From Patescibacteria group bacterium (GTDB lineage Bacteria; Patescibacteriota; Patescibacteriia; 2-12-FULL-60-25), in NCBI GenBank assembly GCA_018830865.1, contig JAHJRN010000019.1, forward strand, positions 1 through 64,000: a DNA stretch of 64,000 bases. Direction: 5' to 3'. Positions within the stretch are counted from its first letter, which is position 1. Each line of letters opens with the position of its first letter. Shown here one piece after another: positions 36,059 through 44,236 of this stretch. The notes below the pieces were generated by a model that ran no database searches, was not told the DNA's origin, and saw nothing but the letters and a program-made list of their open reading frames with translations. Both the position numbers and the translations under genes were made by a program.

Positions 36059-36742
36059 TCACGCATCTTTGCGTACGAACAAGAACCGGCCGGCGGCGTC
36101 CCACTCGTCATCGAATCGGCAACTGTCGAGCATACGCCTACCGAAATCGATGTCCAGCACCGCGGCGTACCGCTGGCCGTCGCGTTGCATGGATGAACCG
36201 AGAGCCGCAATCCAAAACTGCCGTTGCAACTCTGGGTACCCCTTCGCGAACGCGTACGCTTCAAGGTGGATCGCGGGACGGTAGCCCAGCGTGTCCATCT
36301 CGGCGATAGCCGACTCGGTCAACAAGGCGCGACCGAAATGTTTGACGAGCATGATGCGATTACCGGATGTCTGGTCGATATCGATACACGACGGGTGAGG
36401 CTGCCACTCGTGATCACCGCTGAATATGACCGACACCCCGCTCTTAGAGAACTCGGCCTCAAACACGCCCATGTCACGCGGCATCGTGTAGTCCACGAAG
36501 ACGCGATAGTGGTGTGGCGGGAGGCTATCGACGGGCGGCTTCGGATACGTCCGATCGTCGAGGTAGTCCGTGTGCGCGATGTCGACCATGTCCACGAGGG
36601 CTGCGCGGCCGGCGGGCGTGGTCAGCCGATGGATAGCCTCGAACGGGACCTCTCCTTCCCGTGCGACGTCCATGATGCTCGTGATGAGCGCCTGGAAGAA
36701 CCCGGCGCCGCGTTCGATGTCCGATACCTTCTTCTTGGCCAT
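36059..36742 (-). CDS. conserved hypothetical protein, 227 aa
   Basis: Soluble protein with an N-terminal Lys-rich start (MAKKKVSDIERG) and motifs WQPHPSCIDIDQTSGNRIMLVKHF and AYAFAKGYPELQRQFWIAALGS. I recall near-identical phrases from uncharacterised Patescibacteria (Parcubacteria-type) proteins, so it is probably lineage-specific; no function can be given. The start at 36742 follows GGAGAGGAGG at 5 bases. It has its own promoter (36849-36877) and terminator. Confidence 0.75.
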   Translation of the reverse strand: MAKKKVSDIERGAGFFQALITSIMDVAREGEVPFEAIHRLTTPAGRAALVDMVDIAHTDYLDDRTYPKPPVDSLPPHHYRVFVDYTMPRDMGVFEAEFSKSGVSVIFSGDHEWQPHPSCIDIDQTSGNRIMLVKHFGRALLTESAIAEMDTLGYRPAIHLEAYAFAKGYPELQRQFWIAALGSSMQRDGQRYAAVLDIDFGRRMLDSCRFDDEWDAAGRFLFVRKDA

Positions 36743-36848
36743 GACGGCCTCCTCTCCGCTTCGACGGCTCACCCCTCATCCCGACCGCAGCGTCGGGACC
36801 CCAGGCTCACCGTGTTCAGAAGGATGTTCTGTAAGAAAGGTGCATATG

Positions 36849-36877
36849 TAGGTAACGCTTTTTCGACGAAATGTCAA
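36849..36877 (-). promoter_or_regulatory. promoter of the 227-residue hypothetical gene
   Basis: Minus strand TTGACA (36877-36872), 17 bases, TACCTA (36854-36849). It is divergent from the ATPase gene at 36905. Confidence 0.55.
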
Positions 36878-36904
36878 GGAATGCATGGTATCATAGGGCA
36901 TATC

Positions 36905-38734
36905 ATGGGACGTCCTCCGATGCGACAGCTCCTCTCCATGCCGATGCGTGAATTCGCGCTCGAGGGTTTGGTCGTGCTTGGGTTCGTCGCGTCCTTCGTC
37001 TCCCCCTCCGGCAACGTCCTCCTTGCCGTCGCCGCGATCATCGGAAGCGTCCCGACGCTCCTCGAGGCGATGAAGTCGCTGCTGCGCCTGAAGATCGGCA
37101 TCGACGTGTTCAACGCGGTCGCGGTCGTCATCACCCTCGTCATGTGGGACCTGCGTGCCGCGGCCTTCATCGTGCTCATGCTCTCGGCCGCGCGCGTGCT
37201 CGAATGGCGCACTGCCACGCGGACCGGCGACGCCATCGCGGAGCTTCTCGCGCTCAAGCCCGAACGGGCGATGCTTGAGGTCGACGGCGACCTGCACGAC
37301 GTCCCGGCGGATGAGGTCCGCGTCGGCGACATCCTGGTGGTGACCGAAGGCGGCCGCGTGCCGGTGGACGGCATCATCACGTTCGGCGAGGCGCATCTGA
37401 ACGAGGCCTCGGTCACGGGCGAATCCGTGCCGGTGCACAAACTCCCCGGGGATCGCGTCGTGAGTTCGACCCTCGACGAATCCGGCACCATCAAGATCCG
37501 CGCGACGGCCGTCGGGGGCGACACCGTCATCGACCGCATGGCTGATCTCATGCGCGACGCGGCGAAGCACAAGTCGCGTTCCGAGAAGCTGGCGGATCGG
37601 TTCGCGGGCGGATTCCTCCCCTTCGTCCTGGCGCTGGGTCTCGTGACGTATCTCGTGACGCGGAACGCCTCCATGACCGCCGCAATCTTCCTGGTCGCCT
37701 GCGCGGACGACATGGCCGTGGCCATCCCGCTCGCCGTGACCGCCTCCATCGGCCGCGCAGCCAAACGCGGCGTCGTCGTGAAGGGCGGCGAGTGGCTGGA
37801 CCGCCTGCGCGCCCCGCACACGGTCGTGTTCGACAAGACCGGCACGCTGACCTACGGCGCCATCGAAGTGATGGACGTGGTGATGGAACCTGGCGTGAGC
37901 GAATCCTCCTTCTGGAGCGCGGTCGGTCAAGCGGAAAAATTCTCGGAACATCCCATCGGACGCGCCGTCTATCGCGAGGCGCTGACGCATGTCAGCGACA
38001 TCCCCGATCCCATCGACGTCCGTGTCGTACAGGGGGCGGGCATCGTCGCACGGACCCACGATGGCGAAATCGGCATCGGCAACGAGCGGCTTGCGTCCGC
38101 CATCGGCATCGACGGGACGGAAGCGTCCGCGACAGGACGGACCGTCTTCGGCGTCTATCGTGACGCCAAGCTCATCGGTTACATTTCCGTGTCCGACGTC
38201 CCGAAACCCGAAGCGGCGGAAAGCGTCCGTGAACTCAAACGACTTGGCGTCAGACGCGTCCTGATGTTCACGGGCGATGCGCCGGAGGTGGCACGGCGCG
38301 TCGCGGACGCCATCGGCATCGACGGCTACGTCGCGTCCATGCGGCCGGAGGACAAGGTCCGCGCCATCGAGGACCTGCTCCCGCAGGGAACGCTCGTCAT
38401 GGTCGGCGACGGCGTGAACGACGCGCCGGCGCTCGCACGCGCGGACGTAGGTATCGCCATGGGCGGAGCCGGGACGGCCGTCGCGGTCGAGGCCGCGGAC
38501 ATCGTCATCCTCACGGACGACCTGAACCGCCTCCCCGACATCATCCGGCTCGGACGCCGCACCGTCTCGGTCGTCCACGGCGATATCGTGATCTGGGCCG
38601 TATCCAACGTCATCGGATTCACGCTCGTCCTCACCGGCTTCCTCGGTCCTGCCCTCGCCGCCTTCTACAATTTCGTCACGGACTTCTTCCCGATGCTCAA
38701 TTCGACCCGGTTGTTTAAGGAATATCGGGATTAG
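36905..38734 (+). CDS. P1B-like heavy-metal ATPase with non-canonical CADD metal motif
   Basis: 609 residues with no N-terminal metal-binding domain. It has the P-type ATPase set: VTGES actuator loop, DKTGT phosphorylation site, SEHPIGRA (HP motif of P1B ATPases) and GDGVNDAPAL. The membrane metal motif, CPC/SPC/CPH in known P1B types, reads ACADDMAVAIPLA, so Pro is replaced by Ala and two acidic residues follow. The transported ion cannot be predicted. I chose the start at 36905; the ORF upstream is out of context and overlaps the divergent gene. TATCAT (36889-36894) is 10 bases upstream of the ATG. Confidence 0.85.
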   Translation: MGRPPMRQLLSMPMREFALEGLVVLGFVASFVSPSGNVLLAVAAIIGSVPTLLEAMKSLLRLKIGIDVFNAVAVVITLVMWDLRAAAFIVLMLSAARVLEWRTATRTGDAIAELLALKPERAMLEVDGDLHDVPADEVRVGDILVVTEGGRVPVDGIITFGEAHLNEASVTGESVPVHKLPGDRVVSSTLDESGTIKIRATAVGGDTVIDRMADLMRDAAKHKSRSEKLADRFAGGFLPFVLALGLVTYLVTRNASMTAAIFLVACADDMAVAIPLAVTASIGRAAKRGVVVKGGEWLDRLRAPHTVVFDKTGTLTYGAIEVMDVVMEPGVSESSFWSAVGQAEKFSEHPIGRAVYREALTHVSDIPDPIDVRVVQGAGIVARTHDGEIGIGNERLASAIGIDGTEASATGRTVFGVYRDAKLIGYISVSDVPKPEAAESVRELKRLGVRRVLMFTGDAPEVARRVADAIGIDGYVASMRPEDKVRAIEDLLPQGTLVMVGDGVNDAPALARADVGIAMGGAGTAVAVEAADIVILTDDLNRLPDIIRLGRRTVSVVHGDIVIWAVSNVIGFTLVLTGFLGPALAAFYNFVTDFFPMLNSTRLFKEYRD

Positions 38735-38838
38735 ACGTTCTACGGCATGACGGAGGGTGCGGTAGATGTGAAGATCCCTCGGATGACCTCGGGACGCGGA
38801 GTCTTTCGTATCGGGACGCGACATCCAAAATATTCGCT

Positions 38839-38858
38839 TCCTGAGCGTAGCCGAAGGA
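38839..38858. repeat. REP-like dispersed element, copy 2
   Basis: TCCTGAGCGTAGCCGAAGGA in the 127-base gap after the ATPase gene. Sixteen of 20 positions equal copy 1 at 13381-13400. The rest of this gap shows nothing I can name. Confidence 0.4.
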
Positions 38859-38861
38859 CCT

Positions 38862-40352
38862 TCAAAACAGCCGTAGCTGTTGTTTCACGTACTCTATCGC
38901 CTCCTTCTTCGTCTCGATGTCTCCGGTATCCCGCATCTCCTCGACGCGTCGGATCCACTCCCCCATCCCGGGGCCTGGCGCGACGCCGAGCGTCTTCAGG
39001 TCTTCGCCGGAGAGCAGCGGCGCGAGCGCGCCATCCGTCCGTTCGAGTTCGGTCGCGACCTGGATGAACGCCTCCAGTGCCGGCAGGACCGGTCGACCGG
39101 CCTTCATGCTCGCGCGGCCGCGCCGATCCGCTTCGACCGCCATCAGGAAAACCTGCCACGGAAGCGGCGCGAGACGTTTCAGGATCCGACGGACGCCGTT
39201 GCGGTATGCCCGTTCGTCCATCTTCCCCGCCTCATGCTTCTTCCAGATACGGACAGGCGTCATGTGATTCACGACGATGGCGGCCACGTCACGCGCGACG
39301 GACGATGGAAAGGTCCATCGATCGAGCAGGGTTCCCGTGGGGATGACGCCTGCCGCGTCATGCCCCAGTGCCTGAACACGCCCATCCACGACAGCCGAGG
39401 TCGCGGGTTTCCCAAGGTCGTGGCACAGCGCCCCGAGCATCACGGTCAGACGCGCATCCGTGTCCGGCGCAGGAGATGCGGTTCTGACGATCTTCGCCGC
39501 CGTATCGAGCACGATCATCGTATGCGTCCAGACGTCGCCTTCGGGATGCCATTCCGGTTCCTGCCCCACGCCGATGAGCGCATCGATCTCAGGATAGTCG
39601 CGCGCGATGACGCCGAGGTCGCGCAGGAGGGTGAACCCGGCCGAAGGTGTCGGCGCAAGCAAGAGCTTCCGCATCTCTTCGGTCACGCGCTCGGCGGACA
39701 GCTCGTCGAGGTCACCGGCCGAGACCATCTCTTTCATGAGTCCGACTGTCTTGGGCTCCACACTGAAGCCGAATCGCGCCACGAACTGCGCGGCGCGATA
39801 GACCCGGAGCGGATCGTCGGGAAAGGCCGCGGGATCGGTCGCGCGCAGGACCATCCGCATCAGGTCTTCGCGTCCCCCATGCGCGTCGATGACCTCGCCC
39901 GTCGCAGGATCGGCCGCCATCGCGTTCACCGTGAAATCGCGTCGACGTGAGGCGTCCTCGACCGACATCGTCGGATCTCCAGTAACTGTGAAGCCGCGAT
40001 GCCCTTTCCCCGCCTTCGACTCACGTCGAGGCAGGGCGACATCGAGCTCCACGTCGTCGTCCACCCGAATCTTGAATACGCCGAACGCCCGTCCGACCGC
40101 ATGGACGCGGCCGGGAAAATGCTTCGTGAGGGTGACGTCGATTTCGTCGACAGAAACGCCATAGACCTCGAGGTCCGCGTCCGCCGATGTCCGGCCGAGC
40201 AGGGCATCGCGCACGAATCCGCCGACCAGGAGCGCCCGCGGGACGGCCTTCGCGACGGTCCGCGCGGCCTCAAGAAGCCGCGGATCCTGCGCCAAGATAC
40301 GCGTGCGGCATGTCTCCGGATCGAGGACGTCCTGCTGAAAGGGGTTCTGCAT
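38862..40352 (-). CDS. cca: CCA tRNA nucleotidyltransferase with HD domain
   Basis: 496 residues. The class II nucleotidyltransferase head has LLVGGFVRDALLGR and the DADLEVYG catalytic pair, then RRRDFTVNAMA, DPLRVYRAAQFVARFGF. An HD domain follows (THTMIVLD, GALCHDLGKP). It adds or repairs the 3' CCA of tRNAs; several tRNAs here already encode CCA, so repair may dominate. I chose the start at 40352, only 6 bases after TATGAT, predicting a leaderless message; the longer ORF crosses the prs promoter. Confidence 0.92.
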   Translation of the reverse strand: MQNPFQQDVLDPETCRTRILAQDPRLLEAARTVAKAVPRALLVGGFVRDALLGRTSADADLEVYGVSVDEIDVTLTKHFPGRVHAVGRAFGVFKIRVDDDVELDVALPRRESKAGKGHRGFTVTGDPTMSVEDASRRRDFTVNAMAADPATGEVIDAHGGREDLMRMVLRATDPAAFPDDPLRVYRAAQFVARFGFSVEPKTVGLMKEMVSAGDLDELSAERVTEEMRKLLLAPTPSAGFTLLRDLGVIARDYPEIDALIGVGQEPEWHPEGDVWTHTMIVLDTAAKIVRTASPAPDTDARLTVMLGALCHDLGKPATSAVVDGRVQALGHDAAGVIPTGTLLDRWTFPSSVARDVAAIVVNHMTPVRIWKKHEAGKMDERAYRNGVRRILKRLAPLPWQVFLMAVEADRRGRASMKAGRPVLPALEAFIQVATELERTDGALAPLLSGEDLKTLGVAPGPGMGEWIRRVEEMRDTGDIETKKEAIEYVKQQLRLF

Positions 40353-40432
40353 GCCATCATCATACACGATGTCGCCTGCCCAAGCCGAAAACGGGGTGAT
40401 AGTGTAGAGGCGCCGAACCACAGGAGGGTGCA

Positions 40433-41449
40433 ATGGATTTGCTGCTCTTTTCCAACCAGCCGGAGCATGAACTCGTACGCAACACGCTCACGGAGCTCAA
40501 ACGGATGTCGGGGTTCGACGCGGTCCGGATGGGTCGCGCGACCGTGAAGTTCCATAACGACACGGAGCCGTTCGCCGAAATCCTCGAAAGCGTGCACGGA
40601 AAGCCGTGCGTCGTCATCGCCTGCGATGCCACGGACGACCGTCACACCGTGAACGACTACTCCATGCTCACGCGGGTGCTCCTCGGAGCGCTCCAATACG
40701 CCGAAGCGGACATCCAAGCCCTGATCTATCCGTATTTCCCGTACGCGCGTCAGGATCGGCACAAGGGCGAATCCTCGGATCGGACCGCGATCACCGCGAA
40801 GATCCACGTGGAAGACTTGGAGCGTGCCGCGGACTTCCGCTTCGTCGGCCTCATGGAGCCGCATACGACCCATCTCGAGACATGGTTCACGCGCGCATGC
40901 CGGCGGCTGCCCGTCGTGCAGGAGTTCATCGCGCCCCTGCGCGAGGATTTCGGCGGATTCGGCAACGTCGTCTTCGCCACGCCTGACGTCGGCGGCCTGC
41001 AGCGTACGCGACGGACCGCCCAGCTCGCCGGAGCATCGTTCCCCTGCGCGGTCATCGACAAGGAACGCGAGCGTATCGGCGAGATCGCCCGGGCGACCAT
41101 GGTCTCCGGGGATCTTGCGGGACGGGATGTCGTGGTCGTCGACGACATGATCGATACGGCCGGGACGCTCTGCAATTCGGCGCGTATCGCCAAGGCCGAA
41201 GGCGCGCGGCGCGTCGTCGTCTGCGCCATGCACGGCCTCTTCAACAGAGGCGCGCTCGACCGCATCCGCGCATGCGGCGTGGACAGGGTCTACGTCACCT
41301 CGTCCGTGACGCAGAAACCCGCAATCCGGGAATCCGACCTCGTCACCATCATCCCCATCGGAAGCCTCACGGCCGAGATCATCCGCTGCGCCATCGAAAA
41401 GAGGTCCTGGAGCGCCTTGCGCATCTCCCGGCTCGAGCGGGTCTGCTAG
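40433..41449 (+). CDS. prs: ribose-phosphate pyrophosphokinase (PRPP synthase)
   Basis: 338 residues. It has the ATP/ribose-phosphate motifs YPYFPYARQDR with the flexible loop region, and the PRPP-binding loop DVVVVDDMIDTAGTL. It makes PRPP for nucleotide and NAD synthesis. AGGAGGG precedes the ATG by 5 bases, making it one of the few genes here with a strong ribosome-binding site. Divergent from cca. Confidence 0.93.
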   Translation: MDLLLFSNQPEHELVRNTLTELKRMSGFDAVRMGRATVKFHNDTEPFAEILESVHGKPCVVIACDATDDRHTVNDYSMLTRVLLGALQYAEADIQALIYPYFPYARQDRHKGESSDRTAITAKIHVEDLERAADFRFVGLMEPHTTHLETWFTRACRRLPVVQEFIAPLREDFGGFGNVVFATPDVGGLQRTRRTAQLAGASFPCAVIDKERERIGEIARATMVSGDLAGRDVVVVDDMIDTAGTLCNSARIAKAEGARRVVVCAMHGLFNRGALDRIRACGVDRVYVTSSVTQKPAIRESDLVTIIPIGSLTAEIIRCAIEKRSWSALRISRLERVC

Positions 41450-41544
41450 CGGTCACCGCTGCAGCCGCACCTTCCTCACGACTACGTCGAATCTGCCAGC
41501 CGGCAGGCGGATGTGGTCGTTTTTCATGTTCGTTCAGACGATGT

Positions 41545-42723
41545 TCAGGTCTTTTTCGATGCTCTCCGCGTACCAGACGCCGTATCGGCCAAGACGCTCC
41601 GATAAACACGAAGGAGCGACCCAACGATACGCTTCGCGTTGAAGGTCCGCGCCGTGTCGCGCGCATGCATGGCCATCCCCCTCCGTTCCTGCGGAGACTG
41701 ATGCATAAGGAACCGGACAGACGCGCGGGCCTCGTCCTGGTTCTTGACGAGGAACCCGTTCTGCCCGTTGACGATGATCTCCGGAGCGATGCCGACCGGG
41801 TACACGACCGGAATCAATCCCCTCGACATGCCCTCGATGAGACTCAAGGAGAACCCCTCATACCGGGACGGAATGAAGAGGACGCTCCCCTCAAGGTCGC
41901 GCAGGCGGCCGGGGATGTCCAGTTTTGCCACATTTTGTTCGAAACGATGATGCGGGACGTTCCTATCCATCCATGCGACGAGCGATGCGTTCAGCGTCAT
42001 GCCGATGGTCCTCTTCTCCAACGTCGGGAACGACCGATAGAGGTCGATGAGCCGGTCGATGCCCTTCAGCTTCATGGTGAAGACGTCATGTCCGATGCGC
42101 CCGAGGAAGACGAGCGCCGGTGCATCGCGGACCGCGAGGTTCCGGCGGTCGAACCAATAGTCCTCGATGGCATTATGGACGACATGGAGACGGTCGGCCG
42201 GGACCCCGACGGACAGGAGGTCGTCACGGACGATATCCGAGGTCGCGATGACGGCATCCGCCTGCGTCGCGACGAGCTTCTCGACCTCCGCGACGTCACG
42301 GAGCGGCTTACGCGTCTTGACGTTCAGCTCCTTGATGACTTTCGCGCTTTTCAGCTCGACCCAGACCGAACGTAGTCCGTCATCAAGATCGGACGTGCGG
42401 GGGACGGCTCTCAAGAATCCCCACGACGTCGAGCCGAAGTGGCTGACGACCGGAATGGGGAACGAGAGGAAGGCGAGCGGCGTGTAGGTCGTCCCTTGGA
42501 TGAGGTCGCACTTGAGGATGTCGTCCTGGCGTTCCAGGAGCGAATGAAAAAACAGGATGTTCGCGATGCCTTTAAGGTGGACGGGCGCGTCCATGAGAGG
42601 GTGCCGCGGATAGAAATTGCGCACGGTGACACCCGCCTCGCGCAGACGAACGGCCATGAGGTCGTTGATGTGATGCGCACCTGTCCCGAGCCGCTTGCTG
42701 TTATGGATGAACGCGACTTTCAT
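41545..42723 (-). CDS. glycosyltransferase, GT4-like (GT-B fold)
   Basis: 392 residues. The N-terminal half starts MKVAFIHNSKRLGTGAHH with a substrate-binding Rossmann fold. The C-terminal half has LVFLGRIGHD, KLKGIDRLIDLY and the donor-binding E-x7-E motif in SRYEGFSLSLIEGMSRGLIPVV. It transfers an activated sugar, probably in envelope glycan synthesis; the substrate is unknown. The gene is monocistronic with a clear promoter and a start codon 6 bases after the -10 box. Confidence 0.85.
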   Translation of the reverse strand: MKVAFIHNSKRLGTGAHHINDLMAVRLREAGVTVRNFYPRHPLMDAPVHLKGIANILFFHSLLERQDDILKCDLIQGTTYTPLAFLSFPIPVVSHFGSTSWGFLRAVPRTSDLDDGLRSVWVELKSAKVIKELNVKTRKPLRDVAEVEKLVATQADAVIATSDIVRDDLLSVGVPADRLHVVHNAIEDYWFDRRNLAVRDAPALVFLGRIGHDVFTMKLKGIDRLIDLYRSFPTLEKRTIGMTLNASLVAWMDRNVPHHRFEQNVAKLDIPGRLRDLEGSVLFIPSRYEGFSLSLIEGMSRGLIPVVYPVGIAPEIIVNGQNGFLVKNQDEARASVRFLMHQSPQERRGMAMHARDTARTFNAKRIVGSLLRVYRSVLADTASGTRRASKKT

Positions 42724-42729
42724 GCGTCG

Positions 42730-42758
42730 ATGATACGCGTTTTCGGGGCATCTGGCAA
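42730..42758 (-). promoter_or_regulatory. promoter of the glycosyltransferase gene
   Basis: Minus strand TTGCCA (42758-42753), 17 bases, TATCAT (42735-42730). The ATG begins 6 bases later, so the transcript should be leaderless. Confidence 0.65.
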
Positions 42759-42770
42759 CCGTTCAGGATG

Positions 42771-42797
42771 AAAAAAAGCCGCCCCAAACGAGGCGGC
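42771..42797 (-). terminator. terminator of the zinc-finger gene
   Basis: Minus strand GCCGCC ... GGCGGC stem followed by seven T. Confidence 0.75.
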
Positions 42798-42818
42798 GTG
42801 ACGGTCGAAAGATACGGC

Positions 42819-43340
42819 TCATCGCATCGTGAGACGCGACTTCTCGTCGAGAAGCGACATGATGCGACGAAGGCTCGTGGAATCCACCGACCGGGTACCC
42901 GTACATTCGGGGAAAGACTTGCACCCGAAGAAGGGTGCGTGGTCCCGCTTCCGGTGTCGGATGACCATCTGTTGCTCGCAGTCCGGGCATGTCGGATACA
43001 GGCCCGCGAGTTCCTTGTCGATGTACGTGCGCCGTTCCTCTTCCTGCACGCGCTTCACGTACCACGACGGACGATCGCGGATGCCGCCGAGCGCCTCGAG
43101 CGCCTCCCGATACGCGACGTGGTCGATGTCAGTTTCGTTTTGGACTGAATACGTCATCGGTTTCCACCGCGTGGAATAGGTCACCCAGGTGAAACGCTTC
43201 GGCGTGACGTTGTCCTTCAGGGCGACAACGTCGTACCGCTCCACATCTTCCATGGAACCGGACTGCGACTCGTGTTCGTAGACGAGCTTAAACGCGATGC
43301 CACTATATCCGCGGTCGACGAGCCATTCGAGGATACCCAT
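42819..43340 (-). CDS. topoisomerase-type C4 zinc-finger protein
   Basis: 173 residues. The first 120 residues have no motif I know. Residues about 118-150 form a zinc ribbon of the kind found at the C-terminus of topoisomerase I: CPDCEQQM ... FFGCKSFPECTGTR. It probably binds nucleic acid. A stand-alone finger with a different N-terminal domain is seen in various NERD or restriction-like proteins, but no nuclease motif is visible here. The start at 43340 has AGGAGG 5 bases upstream. Confidence 0.75.
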   Translation of the reverse strand: MGILEWLVDRGYSGIAFKLVYEHESQSGSMEDVERYDVVALKDNVTPKRFTWVTYSTRWKPMTYSVQNETDIDHVAYREALEALGGIRDRPSWYVKRVQEEERRTYIDKELAGLYPTCPDCEQQMVIRHRKRDHAPFFGCKSFPECTGTRSVDSTSLRRIMSLLDEKSRLTMR

Positions 43341-43432
43341 CCCCACCTCCTACCCTATATATGATACGAAAGAACGCTGCTGACGTCACAACAAAGCCAC
43401 GGAATCGCTCATGCGTCAAGCCTCATCCGGTC

Positions 43433-43457
43433 AAAAAAACCATCCGGAGTCGGATGG
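43433..43457 (-). terminator. terminator of the LytR_C gene
   Basis: Minus strand CCATCCG-ACTC-CGGATGG followed by seven T. Confidence 0.8.
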
Positions 43458-43477
43458 CTTGGTCCGTTCTTGTCGCA

Positions 43478-44176
43478 TCACGGCTGATAGTCTTCGCCGA
43501 CGATGACGAGGATATCACCCCTCATGGCGGCTTCGCCGGCCGGCATCTCGGCGATGACCGTCCCCGGAACGAATCCCTGAAGCGTCACGAGTGTCTGCTG
43601 ATATTTCTGGGCATCCGCGGTGATGATGAGCGTCGTCGGATAGGTCGTTCTCGCGGAAGCGATGGTACCGACCTTCAGCCCGGCAGCCACGACCGCGTCT
43701 GAGGCGATCCTCGACAGACCGACGGTCCGCGTCCCGTTCCAGACGTCGACGACCGGGACCTCGATAGGATCTTCCGTCACGGCCGGTTCCGTGGGCGTCG
43801 GGAGCTGGATGGACAGGACGTTCAGGACCTTCTCGAGCTTCGAGGAATAGAGAATGGCCGTGTTCGACCAGACGAGCAGACGGTCGCCGTTTTCCGCTTC
43901 CTTATAGAATTCCGGGTTCTGCGAACGGAGCGTATCGATATCCTCGATGGTCGCGACCGTGGGACTCTCCCCTGCCGGGACCGGAATCTGCTGGCTCAGG
44001 CGGTTCACGAGTTCCGTGATCTCATCGGGTGTCATGACCGGCGCGGGCCTTGCTGCCGGCGCGCGACCCAACCATCCCGCGGATTTTGCAAAGAAGAATC
44101 CTCCGCCGAGGACGAGGACCAATGCGACCACGACGAAGGTGGCGACGGGCGGTTTGCGCAGTCGGACGGTCGACAT
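43478..44176 (-). CDS. membrane-anchored protein with LytR C-terminal-like domain
   Basis: 232 residues. One N-terminal transmembrane helix (about 13-33, VATFVVVALVLVLGGGFFF) is followed by a Pro-rich linker and an extracytoplasmic part. The last 100 residues fit the LytR_C domain (VDVWNGTRTVGLSRIASDAVVAAGLKV ... TTLIIT). There is no LytR-CpsA-Psr catalytic domain. A role in the cell envelope is likely. TATACT with an upstream TGC (extended -10) ends 7 bases before the ATG at 44176, predicting a leaderless message. Confidence 0.75.
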   Translation of the reverse strand: MSTVRLRKPPVATFVVVALVLVLGGGFFFAKSAGWLGRAPAARPAPVMTPDEITELVNRLSQQIPVPAGESPTVATIEDIDTLRSQNPEFYKEAENGDRLLVWSNTAILYSSKLEKVLNVLSIQLPTPTEPAVTEDPIEVPVVDVWNGTRTVGLSRIASDAVVAAGLKVGTIASARTTYPTTLIITADAQKYQQTLVTLQGFVPGTVIAEMPAGEAAMRGDILVIVGEDYQP

Positions 44177-44236
44177 GCACAAAAGTATAGCACGCGCGAC
44201 GCGTTGCACGAGCCTAGACGCGTCACGCCGCTTTTC

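Noticed and set aside
36776-38824. 682-codon minus-strand ORF opposite the P-type ATPase
   Set aside because: Low-complexity Asp/Arg/His composition typical of an antisense shadow.
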